Assembly (NCBI GenBank): GCA_963975155.1
Contig: CAXBFG010000007.1
Span: 58,003-122,002 of the forward strand
Length of the DNA: 64,000 bases
Direction: 5' to 3'
DNA from: UBA5109 sp963975155
GTDB lineage: Bacteria; Pseudomonadota; Gammaproteobacteria; Pseudomonadales; Pseudohongiellaceae
Each line of letters begins with the position of its first letter. The first letter of the stretch is position 1. Below are positions 53,859 to 62,092 of the stretch, in pieces. The position numbers were made by a program, and so were the translations under genes. The notes beneath the pieces were generated by a model, which saw only the letters and a list, made by a program, of their open reading frames with translations, had not been told where the DNA came from and searched no databases.

Positions 53859-53930
53859 CAATCCCTTTAATACCGCCCTTCGGGCTGGGACGCCGGCTTC
53901 GCCGTCGCCCCATTAAGAAGGGCGTTAGGT
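53853..53930 (+). other. attC-like integron recombination site
   Basis: Left box ACATAAC (consensus RYYYAAC, one mismatch) and right box GTTAGGT (53924-53930, full match to GTTRRRY). The 78-bp site folds: TAAC...CCCTTT.AAT at the left pairs with ATTAAGAAGGG.GTTA at the right, with internal hairpins around GACGCCGGCTTCGCCGTC. It contains the stop of the preceding gene and directly abuts the start of the next, as cassette sites do. Confidence 0.7.
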
Positions 53931-53933
53931 GCT

Positions 53934-54611
53934 ATGAATCCTTTAAGTGACTTTATTGATTCCAATTATTTCTATGCCTGCAAGACACAAAGATCGTTTG
54001 AGCATGACTTGCAAATGATAAATATGCATAAGTCAATGTGCATTGATAAAATAATTGTTAAAAAGTGGATGCGTGATTATGGGCTATTCCAAGGAATAAC
54101 AAATAAAGGGCGTGATGGAATAGTAGATATTTATTCAGAAACAATTTTCCAACTAACCAAAGGGGTTTCCTCGCCAAATTCTGATGAAATTGCAAAACAA
54201 TTTAACACTTTATTATTAAATTTCTATGGAGTGGTTCCTAGAAAATGGATTTCAGCAGTTTCAAAATTACTTTGGTGTTCATATCCTTCAAGTATTGTTA
54301 TATACGATGCTTTTGTTCATCGATCTTTAATTATCCTACAAGGGTTTTACCCATCTCTTGCAAATATGCCACGACTTTCAAATAGCTCTAAAATTAGGAA
54401 AATCGAAGATATACAATCTCTAGTAAACTTTTATATCGATTACCAATCAATAGCCAAAGAATTACTTAATTTACATCAAAGTCAGTTTAATTTATTAAGA
54501 AATAAATATTCAGAACAATACGAGTACGACATTCGTATTTTAGATAAATTACTTTGGTTACTAGGCGGCCCAGGCCAAAGTTTTAAATTAGGTAATATTA
54601 ATTGCACTTAA
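53934..54611 (+). CDS. Cassette-like hypothetical protein
   Basis: A 225-residue, mostly helical, lysine- and tyrosine-rich protein with no signal peptide or membrane helix. I cannot name a family. A central segment, PRKWISAVSKLLWCSYPSSIVIYDAFVHRSL, resembles the pattern of small helical families with a K...P...D core, distantly like helix-hairpin-helix glycosylase-type proteins; this is only a guess. The ATG is three bases after the attC right box, whose AGGT may serve as ribosome-binding site. Its stop is inside ACTTAAC, a perfect left attC box. AT-rich base use differs from purL and the genes downstream. Confidence 0.65.
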   Translation: MNPLSDFIDSNYFYACKTQRSFEHDLQMINMHKSMCIDKIIVKKWMRDYGLFQGITNKGRDGIVDIYSETIFQLTKGVSSPNSDEIAKQFNTLLLNFYGVVPRKWISAVSKLLWCSYPSSIVIYDAFVHRSLIILQGFYPSLANMPRLSNSSKIRKIEDIQSLVNFYIDYQSIAKELLNLHQSQFNLLRNKYSEQYEYDIRILDKLLWLLGGPGQSFKLGNINCT

Positions 54612-54671
54612 CAAGGCCTCGATCATGGAGACAGCTTGCTTCGCTCATAACGATTTCTTCTGTGCTTAGGC
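54606..54671 (+). other. Degenerate second attC-like site
   Basis: Perfect left box ACTTAAC (54606-54612) overlapping the stop of the 225-residue gene; the only candidate right box is CTTAGGC (54665-54671), one mismatch from GTTAGGC. The interior contains GCCTCG and GCTTGCTTCGCTCATAACG, which resemble the right arm of the family 2 elements, so the site may be disrupted or a chimera. Confidence 0.35.
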
Positions 54672-54838
54672 ATGAAAGATATCGGCATACGGATAACTAA
54701 ACTCTCAATCAGCCGTGCTATTTATTCCGGCGCAGGAATGCACAGAAAATTGTAAGCTTATTCCTGAATAAAGCAGCATTATGTTAACGTTTAGCAATTC
54801 CATATAATTATAAAAACAGCAGGGGAGTGATAAAGCAG

Positions 54839-55129
54839 ATGAGCATACTCGTACAGTTAGAAGTAAAGGCGAAGCCGGAATGTGTCGAAGAGATGAGCAG
54901 TTTTCTGGCAGATATATTTCCCGATACCAGAGCCTATGATGGTTGCATTGATATTCAGGCTTATCTGAACGAGGATGGTTGTACCATCGTATTTGTGGAG
55001 CACTGGTTAAGCAGGGAACACTACCAGAAGTATCTTGCCTGGCGTGAAGCAAGTGGTTCCCTGGCAGCCTTAGGGCCTTTTCTGCAGGGGCCGCCTGAGA
55101 TTCGATATTTTCAGGCAATTGATGCCTAG
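54839..55129 (+). CDS. Antibiotic biosynthesis monooxygenase-domain protein
   Basis: A 96-residue ABM-fold protein: a ferredoxin-like alpha/beta unit with VQLEVKAKPECVEEMSSFL, TRAYDGCIDIQAYLNEDG and FVEHWLSREHYQKYLAWRE. Members include quinol monooxygenases and many small proteins of unknown substrate that act as dimers without cofactor. GGGGAG precedes the ATG at 54839; an in-frame GTG at 54827 overlaps that site. Stands alone with a possible link to the next gene. Confidence 0.85.
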   Translation: MSILVQLEVKAKPECVEEMSSFLADIFPDTRAYDGCIDIQAYLNEDGCTIVFVEHWLSREHYQKYLAWREASGSLAALGPFLQGPPEIRYFQAIDA

Positions 55130-55209
55130 TTTTGTCCAATTGCCGGGTAGATTGCCCGGCCTGTCTTTGCAACTATAAAATTAAAACGCATCAGGGAGGA
55201 AATCACACT

Positions 55210-55722
55210 ATGAAAACAAAACTGTATTCTTGCGTATTACTTATCTGTTTATTGACCACGCCGGCACTGGCACAAACGGTATCCTGCGATGCTTCGCCCG
55301 GCTTTGCCGATTTTGATTTCTGGGTAGGGGACTGGGATGTCTACGATACCAGCAACATGCTGGTTGGCACTAACTCGATTGAGAAAAAGGAAAATGGCTG
55401 TCTGTTGATGGAAACATGGGCCGGTGCCGGCGGATCTACGGGAATCAGCCTGAACTATTTTAATCCCGTAACAGAACGATGGCAGCAGTTGTGGGTATCG
55501 GCTGGGGCTTATGCCATTGATATAGAAGGTGGTCTGCTGGACGGATCAATGGTGTTAAGCGGAAAGCTCTGGAATTATCAGGGGCCGACTTATGATTTCC
55601 GTGGTACCTGGACGCCCAATGCAGACGGCAGCGTCCGTCAGTTTTTTGAACAATTCAATACAGAAACAAATACCTGGGACGCCTGGTTCGATGGTCGTTA
55701 TGTACCCAAACAGGGGCTATAA
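55210..55722 (+). CDS. Exported DUF1579-like protein
   Basis: A 170-residue protein with a signal peptide (MKTKLYSCVLLICLLTTPALA, about residues 1-21). The mature part holds FADFDFWVGDWDVYDT, ENGCLLMETWAGAGGSTG and FRGTWTPNADGSVRQFFEQF, the pattern of DUF1579-type lipocalin-like barrels. GGGAGGAAAT ahead of the ATG at 55210 settles the start; the frame is open upstream. Periplasmic, function unknown. Confidence 0.8.
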   Translation: MKTKLYSCVLLICLLTTPALAQTVSCDASPGFADFDFWVGDWDVYDTSNMLVGTNSIEKKENGCLLMETWAGAGGSTGISLNYFNPVTERWQQLWVSAGAYAIDIEGGLLDGSMVLSGKLWNYQGPTYDFRGTWTPNADGSVRQFFEQFNTETNTWDAWFDGRYVPKQGL

Positions 55723-55824
55723 GGGTAAAGCGTTTTTATACCTTAGCCGTGTATGAGATTATTTGTCTTCCCGGTCAGGGATAGTTTGCCTGTATAAAGC
55801 GATTTATGTGGTTTAATTGCCGTC

Positions 55825-56070
55825 ATGAATTTATTCAACAATCAGCAACAAAGTCCCTTTGAAAAAGGATTGATTCGCCTGGCTATTTACGAGCTGCCTG
55901 GAACCATTCTTGTGGTATTGGGTCTTTACGGACGGTACTGGGCTGAAGGTGATGCCTTCCTGCCATTTCTGAATGATCAGCAAATTGTCAACTACATGCT
56001 CACTGCTGGCATTGTTATCTGGCTTTATTGCTGGACAGAGTTTATCAAGCTTGTGAGAAATAAACCTTGA
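55825..56070 (+). CDS. Hypothetical two-helix membrane protein
   Basis: An 81-residue protein with two hydrophobic helices (about residues 22-38 and 54-73), ending TEFIKLVRNKP. I do not recognise a family. It stands alone between the DUF1579-like gene and the cold-shock gene; base use is like that of its neighbours, so it is probably real. Confidence 0.65.
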   Translation: MNLFNNQQQSPFEKGLIRLAIYELPGTILVVLGLYGRYWAEGDAFLPFLNDQQIVNYMLTAGIVIWLYCWTEFIKLVRNKP

Positions 56071-56293
56071 CTTTGGTTCAGGTGGTCTATACCCTGCGAT
56101 CCAGCTATAAAGTGTAGCTAATATTTATAACCACTCTTCGTTGCATATCAAATATTTCATCGTACTTATTTCTTTCTTCAAAGTGTTTCTAAATCTCAGC
56201 TCATTTTTATGCCAAAACCCGTTTCTTATGCGGCAGCAACGTATTCGTCGCAGCAGTAAAGAGACAATATTATTATTTTTTTAGGTTATTTTT

Positions 56294-56503
56294 ATGTCAA
56301 ACAAAGTAAGTGGTACAGTTAAGTGGTTCAACGAATCTAAAGGTTTCGGTTTTATCGAACAGGAATCTGGTCCGGACGTATTTGCACATTACAGTGCAAT
56401 TGCCAGTTCAGGATACAAAACACTTGCTGAAGGTCAGCGCGTTGAGTTCGAAGTAACTCAAGGTCAGAAAGGCCCTCAGGCAGAGAATATTGTCGCAATC
56501 TAA
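56294..56503 (+). CDS. Cold-shock domain protein
   Basis: A 69-residue CspA-type protein with both RNA-binding motifs, KGFGFI (RNP1) and VFAHYSAI (RNP2), in one OB fold. It binds single-stranded RNA and DNA and melts RNA structure. A 223-base AT-rich spacer upstream could hold the long leader typical of cold-shock genes. It ends in a strong terminator. Confidence 0.96.
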   Translation: MSNKVSGTVKWFNESKGFGFIEQESGPDVFAHYSAIASSGYKTLAEGQRVEFEVTQGQKGPQAENIVAI

Positions 56504-56524
56504 TTGCAGACACTATTATCTGAA

Positions 56525-56554
56525 TAAAAAAGCAGCCCCCGGGCTGCTTTTTTT
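56525..56554 (+). terminator. Rho-independent terminator of the cold-shock gene
   Basis: AGCAGCC (56531-56537), loop CCCG, GGCTGCT (56542-56548), T-run to 56554, preceded by an A-tract that would also support minus-strand termination. Confidence 0.92.
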
Positions 56555-56664
56555 ATGCCTGCGAATTCAGTCATGGTCAGTGAAGCTTAAGGCAAATTGA
56601 GTGATGGCCATTTTCTTGCCTGGCTGACTAGGAGGTGGCTCGTTCTGAGGTTATATTAGGCTCT

Positions 56665-56976
56665 ATGTATAAGCTCAGTTTTTATGTGCCTGAATCACAT
56701 CTGGAAGCCGTTAAAGTAGCCGTGTTCAACGTGGGTGCCGGAAAAATCGGCAACTATGATTGCTGTAGCTGGCAAACTCGCGGTCAGGGGCAATTCAGGC
56801 CGCTTAAGGGTAGTATGCCTGCGCTCGGACAAGAAGGCAGGGTTGAAACGGTGCCGGAGTTCAAGGTTGAACTGGTTTGTCAAAACGACTTGATTGCAAA
56901 GGCTGTTGACGCTCTGAAGCAGGCACATCCCTATGAAGAGCCGGCCTATGAGGTCGTCCAGCTGGCTGATTTCTGA
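56665..56976 (+). CDS. YqfO/NIF3-type small protein
   Basis: A protein of about 103 residues: YKLSFYVPESHLEAVKVAVFNVGAGKIGNYDCCSW, then QGQFRPLKGSMPALG and VELVCQNDLIAKAVDALKQAHPYEEPAYEVVQL. This is the stand-alone form of the PII-like domain found inside NIF3/YqfO proteins (HPYEEPA is the key motif). Function unknown. An in-frame GTG at 56635 overlaps an AGGAGG sequence and cannot use it, so the ATG at 56665 is chosen. Its TGA overlaps the next start codon. Confidence 0.85.
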   Translation: MYKLSFYVPESHLEAVKVAVFNVGAGKIGNYDCCSWQTRGQGQFRPLKGSMPALGQEGRVETVPEFKVELVCQNDLIAKAVDALKQAHPYEEPAYEVVQLADF

Positions 56977-57782
56977 TGAGAATTCGCATGGCATTCAACA
57001 TTGTCGGAGGCCTGCTGGGTTTTATTGCCTTGTTGTTGACACTGGATCTGGCGGCACAGGAAAAACCCCCGGAGAATCAGCCGCAGGCAGAGTTTCATAT
57101 GGCGCGGTTGATATTTAATAATGGTTTTGGCCCGATGGGCAGAAATTTTGCCATATCGCGTCGTGGCAGAGGCTGGTGGGCAATAGATTATCCTTCCGCT
57201 GAAATGCATTTCCTGCCCGGTCTGGCCCGTCTTTCCCGCATCGATGTTGCCGAAGACAGCATTCATCTGGATATTATGGAAGATGCGATATTCGATTACC
57301 CCTGGTTGTTCGTACAGCAGATTGGGCAGGGGGGCTGGAATCCAAATCAGCAGGAAGTCTTACGCTGGCGTGAATACCTGTTCCGGGGCGGTTTTCTGGT
57401 GGTAGATGATTTTCACGGGACTGGCGAGTGGCAGGCCTTCCAACAGGTTATGGGAAAAATTTTTCCGAATCGCCCCATCGTCGATTTAAGCAGTGAAGAT
57501 GAAGTGTTTAATGTCCTGTATCAACTGGATCAACTGACCCAGATTCCGGGGCAACGACATCTGTATCGTGCAGCAGACGGAACGATACAGGCGCGCCTGC
57601 AGGGGCCACAGGCCTGGCGCGGGGTCTACGATGATAAAGGGCGCCTGATGGTAGCCATAAACTTCAATATGGATATGGGGGATGCCTGGGAACATGCCGA
57701 TGATGCCTTCTATCCTCAGCCGATGACGGCACTGGCCTATCGCTTTGGCGTCAATTATGTCATTTATGCAATGACCCACTGA
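56976..57782 (+). CDS. DUF4159 domain protein
   Basis: A 268-residue protein with a signal-like hydrophobic start (residues 6-25, IVGGLLGFIALLLTLDLAAQ) and a DUF4159 domain: FHMARLIFNNG, WWAIDYPSAEMHFLPGLARLSRIDV, LFRGGFLVVDDFHGTGEW and the C-terminal NMDMGDAWEHADDAFYPQPMTALAYRFGVNYVIYAMTH. The fold is thought to resemble an amidotransferase-like domain. Usually it is encoded in larger gene sets with MoxR and VWA proteins, which are absent here. One-base overlap with the yqfO-like gene suggests coupling. Confidence 0.85.
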   Translation: MRIRMAFNIVGGLLGFIALLLTLDLAAQEKPPENQPQAEFHMARLIFNNGFGPMGRNFAISRRGRGWWAIDYPSAEMHFLPGLARLSRIDVAEDSIHLDIMEDAIFDYPWLFVQQIGQGGWNPNQQEVLRWREYLFRGGFLVVDDFHGTGEWQAFQQVMGKIFPNRPIVDLSSEDEVFNVLYQLDQLTQIPGQRHLYRAADGTIQARLQGPQAWRGVYDDKGRLMVAINFNMDMGDAWEHADDAFYPQPMTALAYRFGVNYVIYAMTH

Positions 57783-57880
57783 GCCCGGCTTTGACCTATA
57801 TCAGGCAGCAGCAATATCTTGTAAAGTAGCATGGACTCAATTACTCTTTGCCAGAATAAACAGGGGATTACCAAACCTTT

Positions 57881-60022
57881 ATGCCTAAATACCTAAACTT
57901 TCAATCAGGCTTGCAATTCCTGCTTTGCGTTTGTGGTTTTTTCTTTGGGACACTGGCAAGTGCTGCAGAAAGTGATTTTCCGGTTCCGGACAATATCCGC
58001 CCTGCGATAAATTTTTGGATCAAGGTCTACACGGAAGCGGATACGGAAAGCGGTTTTCTGCATGATTCTGAAAATTTAAGCATTATTTACACCAAACTGA
58101 CTCGCGACCGCAGTGTTATCAACAGTACCCGTGAAGAAATAGCGGCAGATTTGCGCGTGCTGGCCAGCGGCAAGCGCAGTGGTTTAAGCCGTTCGCAGCA
58201 GGAAATTCTTTCGCTATGGCCCGCAGATGTTAGCAATGATCGTCTCACCCGTGCAGCGGGCAATGTTCGTTGGCAGCTTGGCCAGCGTGATCGCTTTATT
58301 GAAGGTCTGCAACGCGCCGGTGCCTATCGTGAACATATTGAAAATGTCGTACGCAGCAAGGGTATGCCGGTAGAGCTGGCCATCCTGCCACATGTGGAGT
58401 CCTCTTTTCACCCTGGTGCTTATTCCAGTGCTGCTGCTACGGGTATGTGGCAGTTTGTACGTTCCACCGCGCAACGTTTCATGCGCGTAGATTATATCGT
58501 TGATGAGCGGCTGGACCCTTATACGGCGACTTACGGGGCAATGGAGCTGCTTGAGTTTAACCACAATGCCCTGGGCACCTGGCCCCTGGCCTTAACGGCC
58601 TATAACCATGGAGCAAATGGTATAGCACGGGCAGTGAGGGATGTCGGCAGTAACGATATAGGTCGGATTATTTCTGAATATAAAGGCCCTCGCTTTGGTT
58701 TTGCTTCGCGCAATTTCTACCCACAGTTTCTGGCAGCCTTACAGGTTGATAAGAATTACCGGCAGTACTTTGGGGATATTCAACTGGACTTTCATCCGGG
58801 TTTTTATGAAGAAGAAATGGAGTCATTTGTTTCCGCACAGGATCTGGCCACATCGCTTGGTGTCAACGTACGAGATCTGGAGCGGGATAATCCTGCCTTG
58901 CAACCAGCCGTCTGGTCTGGCACCAAACGAATCCCGAAAGGCTTTGGTATTAAAGTGAGACGTGACACTTTACCTGGCGGCAATTTACTGGCCAGCCTGG
59001 ATAGTTTGCCTTTGGCATACCTGCATAGCGAGCAGATTCCGGATTTAAGTTATCAGGTACGCAGTGGTGATTCACTTTCCATTATTGCCGAGCGTTATCG
59101 CACCACAGTATCTGAGCTGGTAGCGATCAATCAGCTGCGCGACAGAAATACCATTCGCATCGGACAACAACTGCTCTTGCCACAACAGGATGGCTCGATA
59201 CCAACGCTTGTGGTTAATGACAATACCCCGCGCACAATACCCGACGATGGTCTTTACGAAGTTCGTCGCGGGGATACTCTGTCGATTATTGCTGAGCGTT
59301 ACCAGCTTTCTGTTGAAACACTGCTGGCCCTGAACTCTCTGAATACACAAAGTCTGATTTTTCCTGGACAGAATCTGCAATTGCGTGGCGAGATTCAGGC
59401 GGTGCAAACAAGCTCAGAGACAGCTCTTGCTCGAGTTGATGATACGACGCAAGTTATAATAACTGAAGACAGTGACAGTGAAATGGATCTGGCTCAGTCT
59501 GAAGCGGTGCAAATAGATGCCACGCTCGCTGCGGTAGAGTTCGAAAATACTGAAGTAGAATTACAGGCCCAGATACTGACAGATTTGTCGGCTGACCCGG
59601 CTGATTACAGCGTTTCCCGAGATGGCACCATAGAAATACAGGCTGTTGAAACCTTGGGGCACTATGCAGACTGGCTGGGTATCAGGACTCAGGTACTGCG
59701 TAATATCAATGGTTTAACTTTCCGTGATCCGGTAATGATAGGTGACCGCCTGAAGCTGGATTTTTCAAAGACAGATAGAGCGACTTTCGAAAATCGACGC
59801 CGCCAGTTTCATCGCGATCTGCAGCAGCAATATTTTGCTAACTGGCGTATCCAGCAGACCGAGCAATACGCCATCAAGCGCAGAGACTTTCTGGACTCAC
59901 TGACACGTGAGCGTTCAGTGCCAATGTGGCTGTTCAGACAATACAATCCGGAAGTGGATTTCCAGCGTTTGCAGATAGGACAGGTTGTTGTGTTTCCGGT
60001 GGTGCAACCGGTAGCACTATGA
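57881..60022 (+). CDS. mltD: Membrane-bound lytic murein transglycosylase D
   Basis: A 713-residue protein with an N-terminal hydrophobic signal (to about residue 28). The catalytic SLT-type domain has Glu173 in LPHVESSFHPGAYSSAAATGMWQFV and TAYNHGANGIARAV. Then two clear LysM repeats (SYQVRSGDSLSIIAERYRTTVSELVAINQL and YEVRRGDTLSIIAERYQLSVETLLALNSL), and weaker LysM-like stretches near residues 310 and 590. It cleaves peptidoglycan glycan strands with 1,6-anhydro product in the periplasm. The protein is longer than E. coli MltD by a C-terminal extension of over 150 residues rich in acidic residues and a third LysM-like unit. Confidence 0.93.
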   Translation: MPKYLNFQSGLQFLLCVCGFFFGTLASAAESDFPVPDNIRPAINFWIKVYTEADTESGFLHDSENLSIIYTKLTRDRSVINSTREEIAADLRVLASGKRSGLSRSQQEILSLWPADVSNDRLTRAAGNVRWQLGQRDRFIEGLQRAGAYREHIENVVRSKGMPVELAILPHVESSFHPGAYSSAAATGMWQFVRSTAQRFMRVDYIVDERLDPYTATYGAMELLEFNHNALGTWPLALTAYNHGANGIARAVRDVGSNDIGRIISEYKGPRFGFASRNFYPQFLAALQVDKNYRQYFGDIQLDFHPGFYEEEMESFVSAQDLATSLGVNVRDLERDNPALQPAVWSGTKRIPKGFGIKVRRDTLPGGNLLASLDSLPLAYLHSEQIPDLSYQVRSGDSLSIIAERYRTTVSELVAINQLRDRNTIRIGQQLLLPQQDGSIPTLVVNDNTPRTIPDDGLYEVRRGDTLSIIAERYQLSVETLLALNSLNTQSLIFPGQNLQLRGEIQAVQTSSETALARVDDTTQVIITEDSDSEMDLAQSEAVQIDATLAAVEFENTEVELQAQILTDLSADPADYSVSRDGTIEIQAVETLGHYADWLGIRTQVLRNINGLTFRDPVMIGDRLKLDFSKTDRATFENRRRQFHRDLQQQYFANWRIQQTEQYAIKRRDFLDSLTRERSVPMWLFRQYNPEVDFQRLQIGQVVVFPVVQPVAL

Positions 60023-60085
60023 GTTGAGTGTTCGGGCTGTTGTTATAAGAACTTAAATCCTGTTTCTGTTTTAACATCAAATTTT

Positions 60086-61174
60086 TTAAGTCGCCACTTC
60101 TTTCCAGTTAAATAATTTAATCGCAAAACCCAGCGCTATAGCCAGCCAAATCAGGATGCCGATGATATTCGGCATCAAGGCAACAAGGTTGGCGCCATCA
60201 ATGGCAACCCCACGCAGACCGTTCACAACGAAGCTCAGCGGCAGCACATTAGCCAGCGGCTGAACTATAGCGGGCATGGCATCGATCGGGTAAAAGATGC
60301 CGGTCAGCAGCATCTGAGGCCAGGTCAACAGCATATTCATAGCCATAATCGCCTGTTGTGATTTTGCCAGGGAACCCAGACAAAAGCCCAGGCTTAAAAA
60401 AATTGTGGTTCCCAGAATGATAAAGATATAAAGATTAAGCAGATTGCCGATAAAGGTGATGTCCAGCAGAAAAATCGCAATGCCCAGCAAAACACTGATC
60501 TGTACCATAACGATCAGGAGTCTCGATAGCACCAGACCGCTGATAAAATTATTCGGCTGTATGGGAGTCACGAACAAGCGCTTTAATATGCCTTTACGGC
60601 GGAATTCGACCAGATTGAAACCACTGCCACCCATGGCGATTTGCATCAGCATCAGCGCCAGCAGACCGGGCACCAGGAAATCCAGGTATGTCTGGGTGCG
60701 CGCTTCCACGTCTACAATGCTCAGATCAAACAGTGGCTCAAGACCACGCAAGTCGCGCTCTATGTCTACCAGGGTCTGTTGCAGCAGGGGAATAACAGTA
60801 TTCATTTGTGCCGTTTGAGAGGTATCTATTATGACCTGCAGGGCTACATTGGCCGGATTGCCACGGAATTCCTCGGGTATCAGGATCGCCAGGCCAATAT
60901 TACCGTTGATGACCTGTACGCTCAGACTTTGTTCAGTGCCCTGGGTGATGTCAAACAGGGGATTGGCGTCTATGTTGGCTATAAATTCCCGGCTAAGCGT
61001 GGAATTGGCTTCATCGGCGATGCCAATAGCTATCGGGTCAACTTCGCCACTGTTAAAAAAACCAAAGGCCAGCATCAACAGCAGAGGAAAGATCAGCGAA
61101 AAAACAATAGCCTGGCGATCCCGGGAAAAAATCTTCAAAAACACTTTGGTCATGACCAGGGTGAGGCTCATCAC
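60086..61174 (-). CDS. ABC-2 type transporter permease
   Basis: A 362-residue permease: a first helix (about 22-40), a large extracytoplasmic domain with ANSTLSREFIANIDANPLF and IGLAILIPEEFRGNPA, then five C-terminal helices with LVPGLLALMLMQIAMGG and NMLLTWPQMLLTGIFYPIDAMP. This is the long ABC-2 subgroup (YhhJ-like). It pairs with the ATPase ten bases upstream, probably exporting a drug or lipid-like substrate. Convergent with mltD. Confidence 0.9.
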   Translation of the reverse strand: MMSLTLVMTKVFLKIFSRDRQAIVFSLIFPLLLMLAFGFFNSGEVDPIAIGIADEANSTLSREFIANIDANPLFDITQGTEQSLSVQVINGNIGLAILIPEEFRGNPANVALQVIIDTSQTAQMNTVIPLLQQTLVDIERDLRGLEPLFDLSIVDVEARTQTYLDFLVPGLLALMLMQIAMGGSGFNLVEFRRKGILKRLFVTPIQPNNFISGLVLSRLLIVMVQISVLLGIAIFLLDITFIGNLLNLYIFIILGTTIFLSLGFCLGSLAKSQQAIMAMNMLLTWPQMLLTGIFYPIDAMPAIVQPLANVLPLSFVVNGLRGVAIDGANLVALMPNIIGILIWLAIALGFAIKLFNWKEVAT

Positions 61175-61184
61175 AATACTCCTA

Positions 61185-61949
61185 TTATTCTCGTAAACCG
61201 GATCCGGTCAGGGTCAGGAAGACATCTTCCAGATTGCCATGCAGTGGTGCAGATGGGGGGTCAGGTGCATGCGTATTGATCAGTTCCTGTGGGCTGCCTT
61301 CTGCGATTATTTTGCCGTGATCCATTATGGCCAGTCGATTACATAGATATTCGGCTTCTTCCATATTATGCGTGGTCAAAACTATGGTCATGCCCTTGCT
61401 GTTGAGTTCCCTGACCAGCTCCCAGATATTGCGTTTAGCCTGAGGATCCAGCCCGGTGGTGGGTTCATCCAGAAACAATACTTTGGGATCATGTACCAAA
61501 GCACAGGCAATCGAAAAGCGCTGTTGCTGTCCGCCGGATAATTCCTTGGGTTTTGCTTTAGCCTTTTCTTTCAGATTAACCTGTTCCAGCAGGAGCAGGG
61601 GGTCATCATAGCGGCCATAGAGTTGGCTAAACAGTGCGATGAGTTCCGAGAGATTCAAATGATCAAAATATTCATTGGCCTGAAGTTGCACGCCAATGAG
61701 TTTTTTAGTTTTATAGGGCTCCTTGTTGACGGAAATACCATCTATCCAGGCTTCTCCTTCGTCAATGTCGGTGAGGCCTTCGATCATTTCCAGGGTGGTT
61801 GTTTTACCTGCTCCATTAGGCCCGAGAATGCCATATATCTCACCGGCTTCTATGCTTACAGACGTGCCATTGACAGCATAAAAAAATTCATTTTTCTTAC
61901 CGGGCTTTGGGTATTTTTTATGTAAATTTTCAGTTTTAACAATACTCAT
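61185..61949 (-). CDS. ABC transporter ATP-binding protein
   Basis: A 254-residue ATPase with Walker A GPNGAGKTT, signature LSGGQQQR, Walker B VLFLDEPTTGLDPQ and the switch histidine in VLTTHNMEEAEYLC. DRR-type exporter ATPase. Encoded with the permease gene behind it. Divergent from the second ABC unit. Confidence 0.93.
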   Translation of the reverse strand: MSIVKTENLHKKYPKPGKKNEFFYAVNGTSVSIEAGEIYGILGPNGAGKTTTLEMIEGLTDIDEGEAWIDGISVNKEPYKTKKLIGVQLQANEYFDHLNLSELIALFSQLYGRYDDPLLLLEQVNLKEKAKAKPKELSGGQQQRFSIACALVHDPKVLFLDEPTTGLDPQAKRNIWELVRELNSKGMTIVLTTHNMEEAEYLCNRLAIMDHGKIIAEGSPQELINTHAPDPPSAPLHGNLEDVFLTLTGSGLRE

Positions 61950-62092
61950 AAGGGGGCTCTACTGTTGAAACGGTGGCTAGCATATCAAGTATTGAGGTAT
62001 CCGGTCATATTTAAACGTTTATTTCGAGTTTGATCTTCCTTAGAATGCAAACTCATTTCACCCAGCACTGAGGGTGTTTTTTTATCGGGGCA

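Noticed and set aside
54705..55172. 155-codon minus-strand frame opposite the ABM gene
   Set aside because: It is the shadow of a well-supported plus-strand gene and lacks family character.
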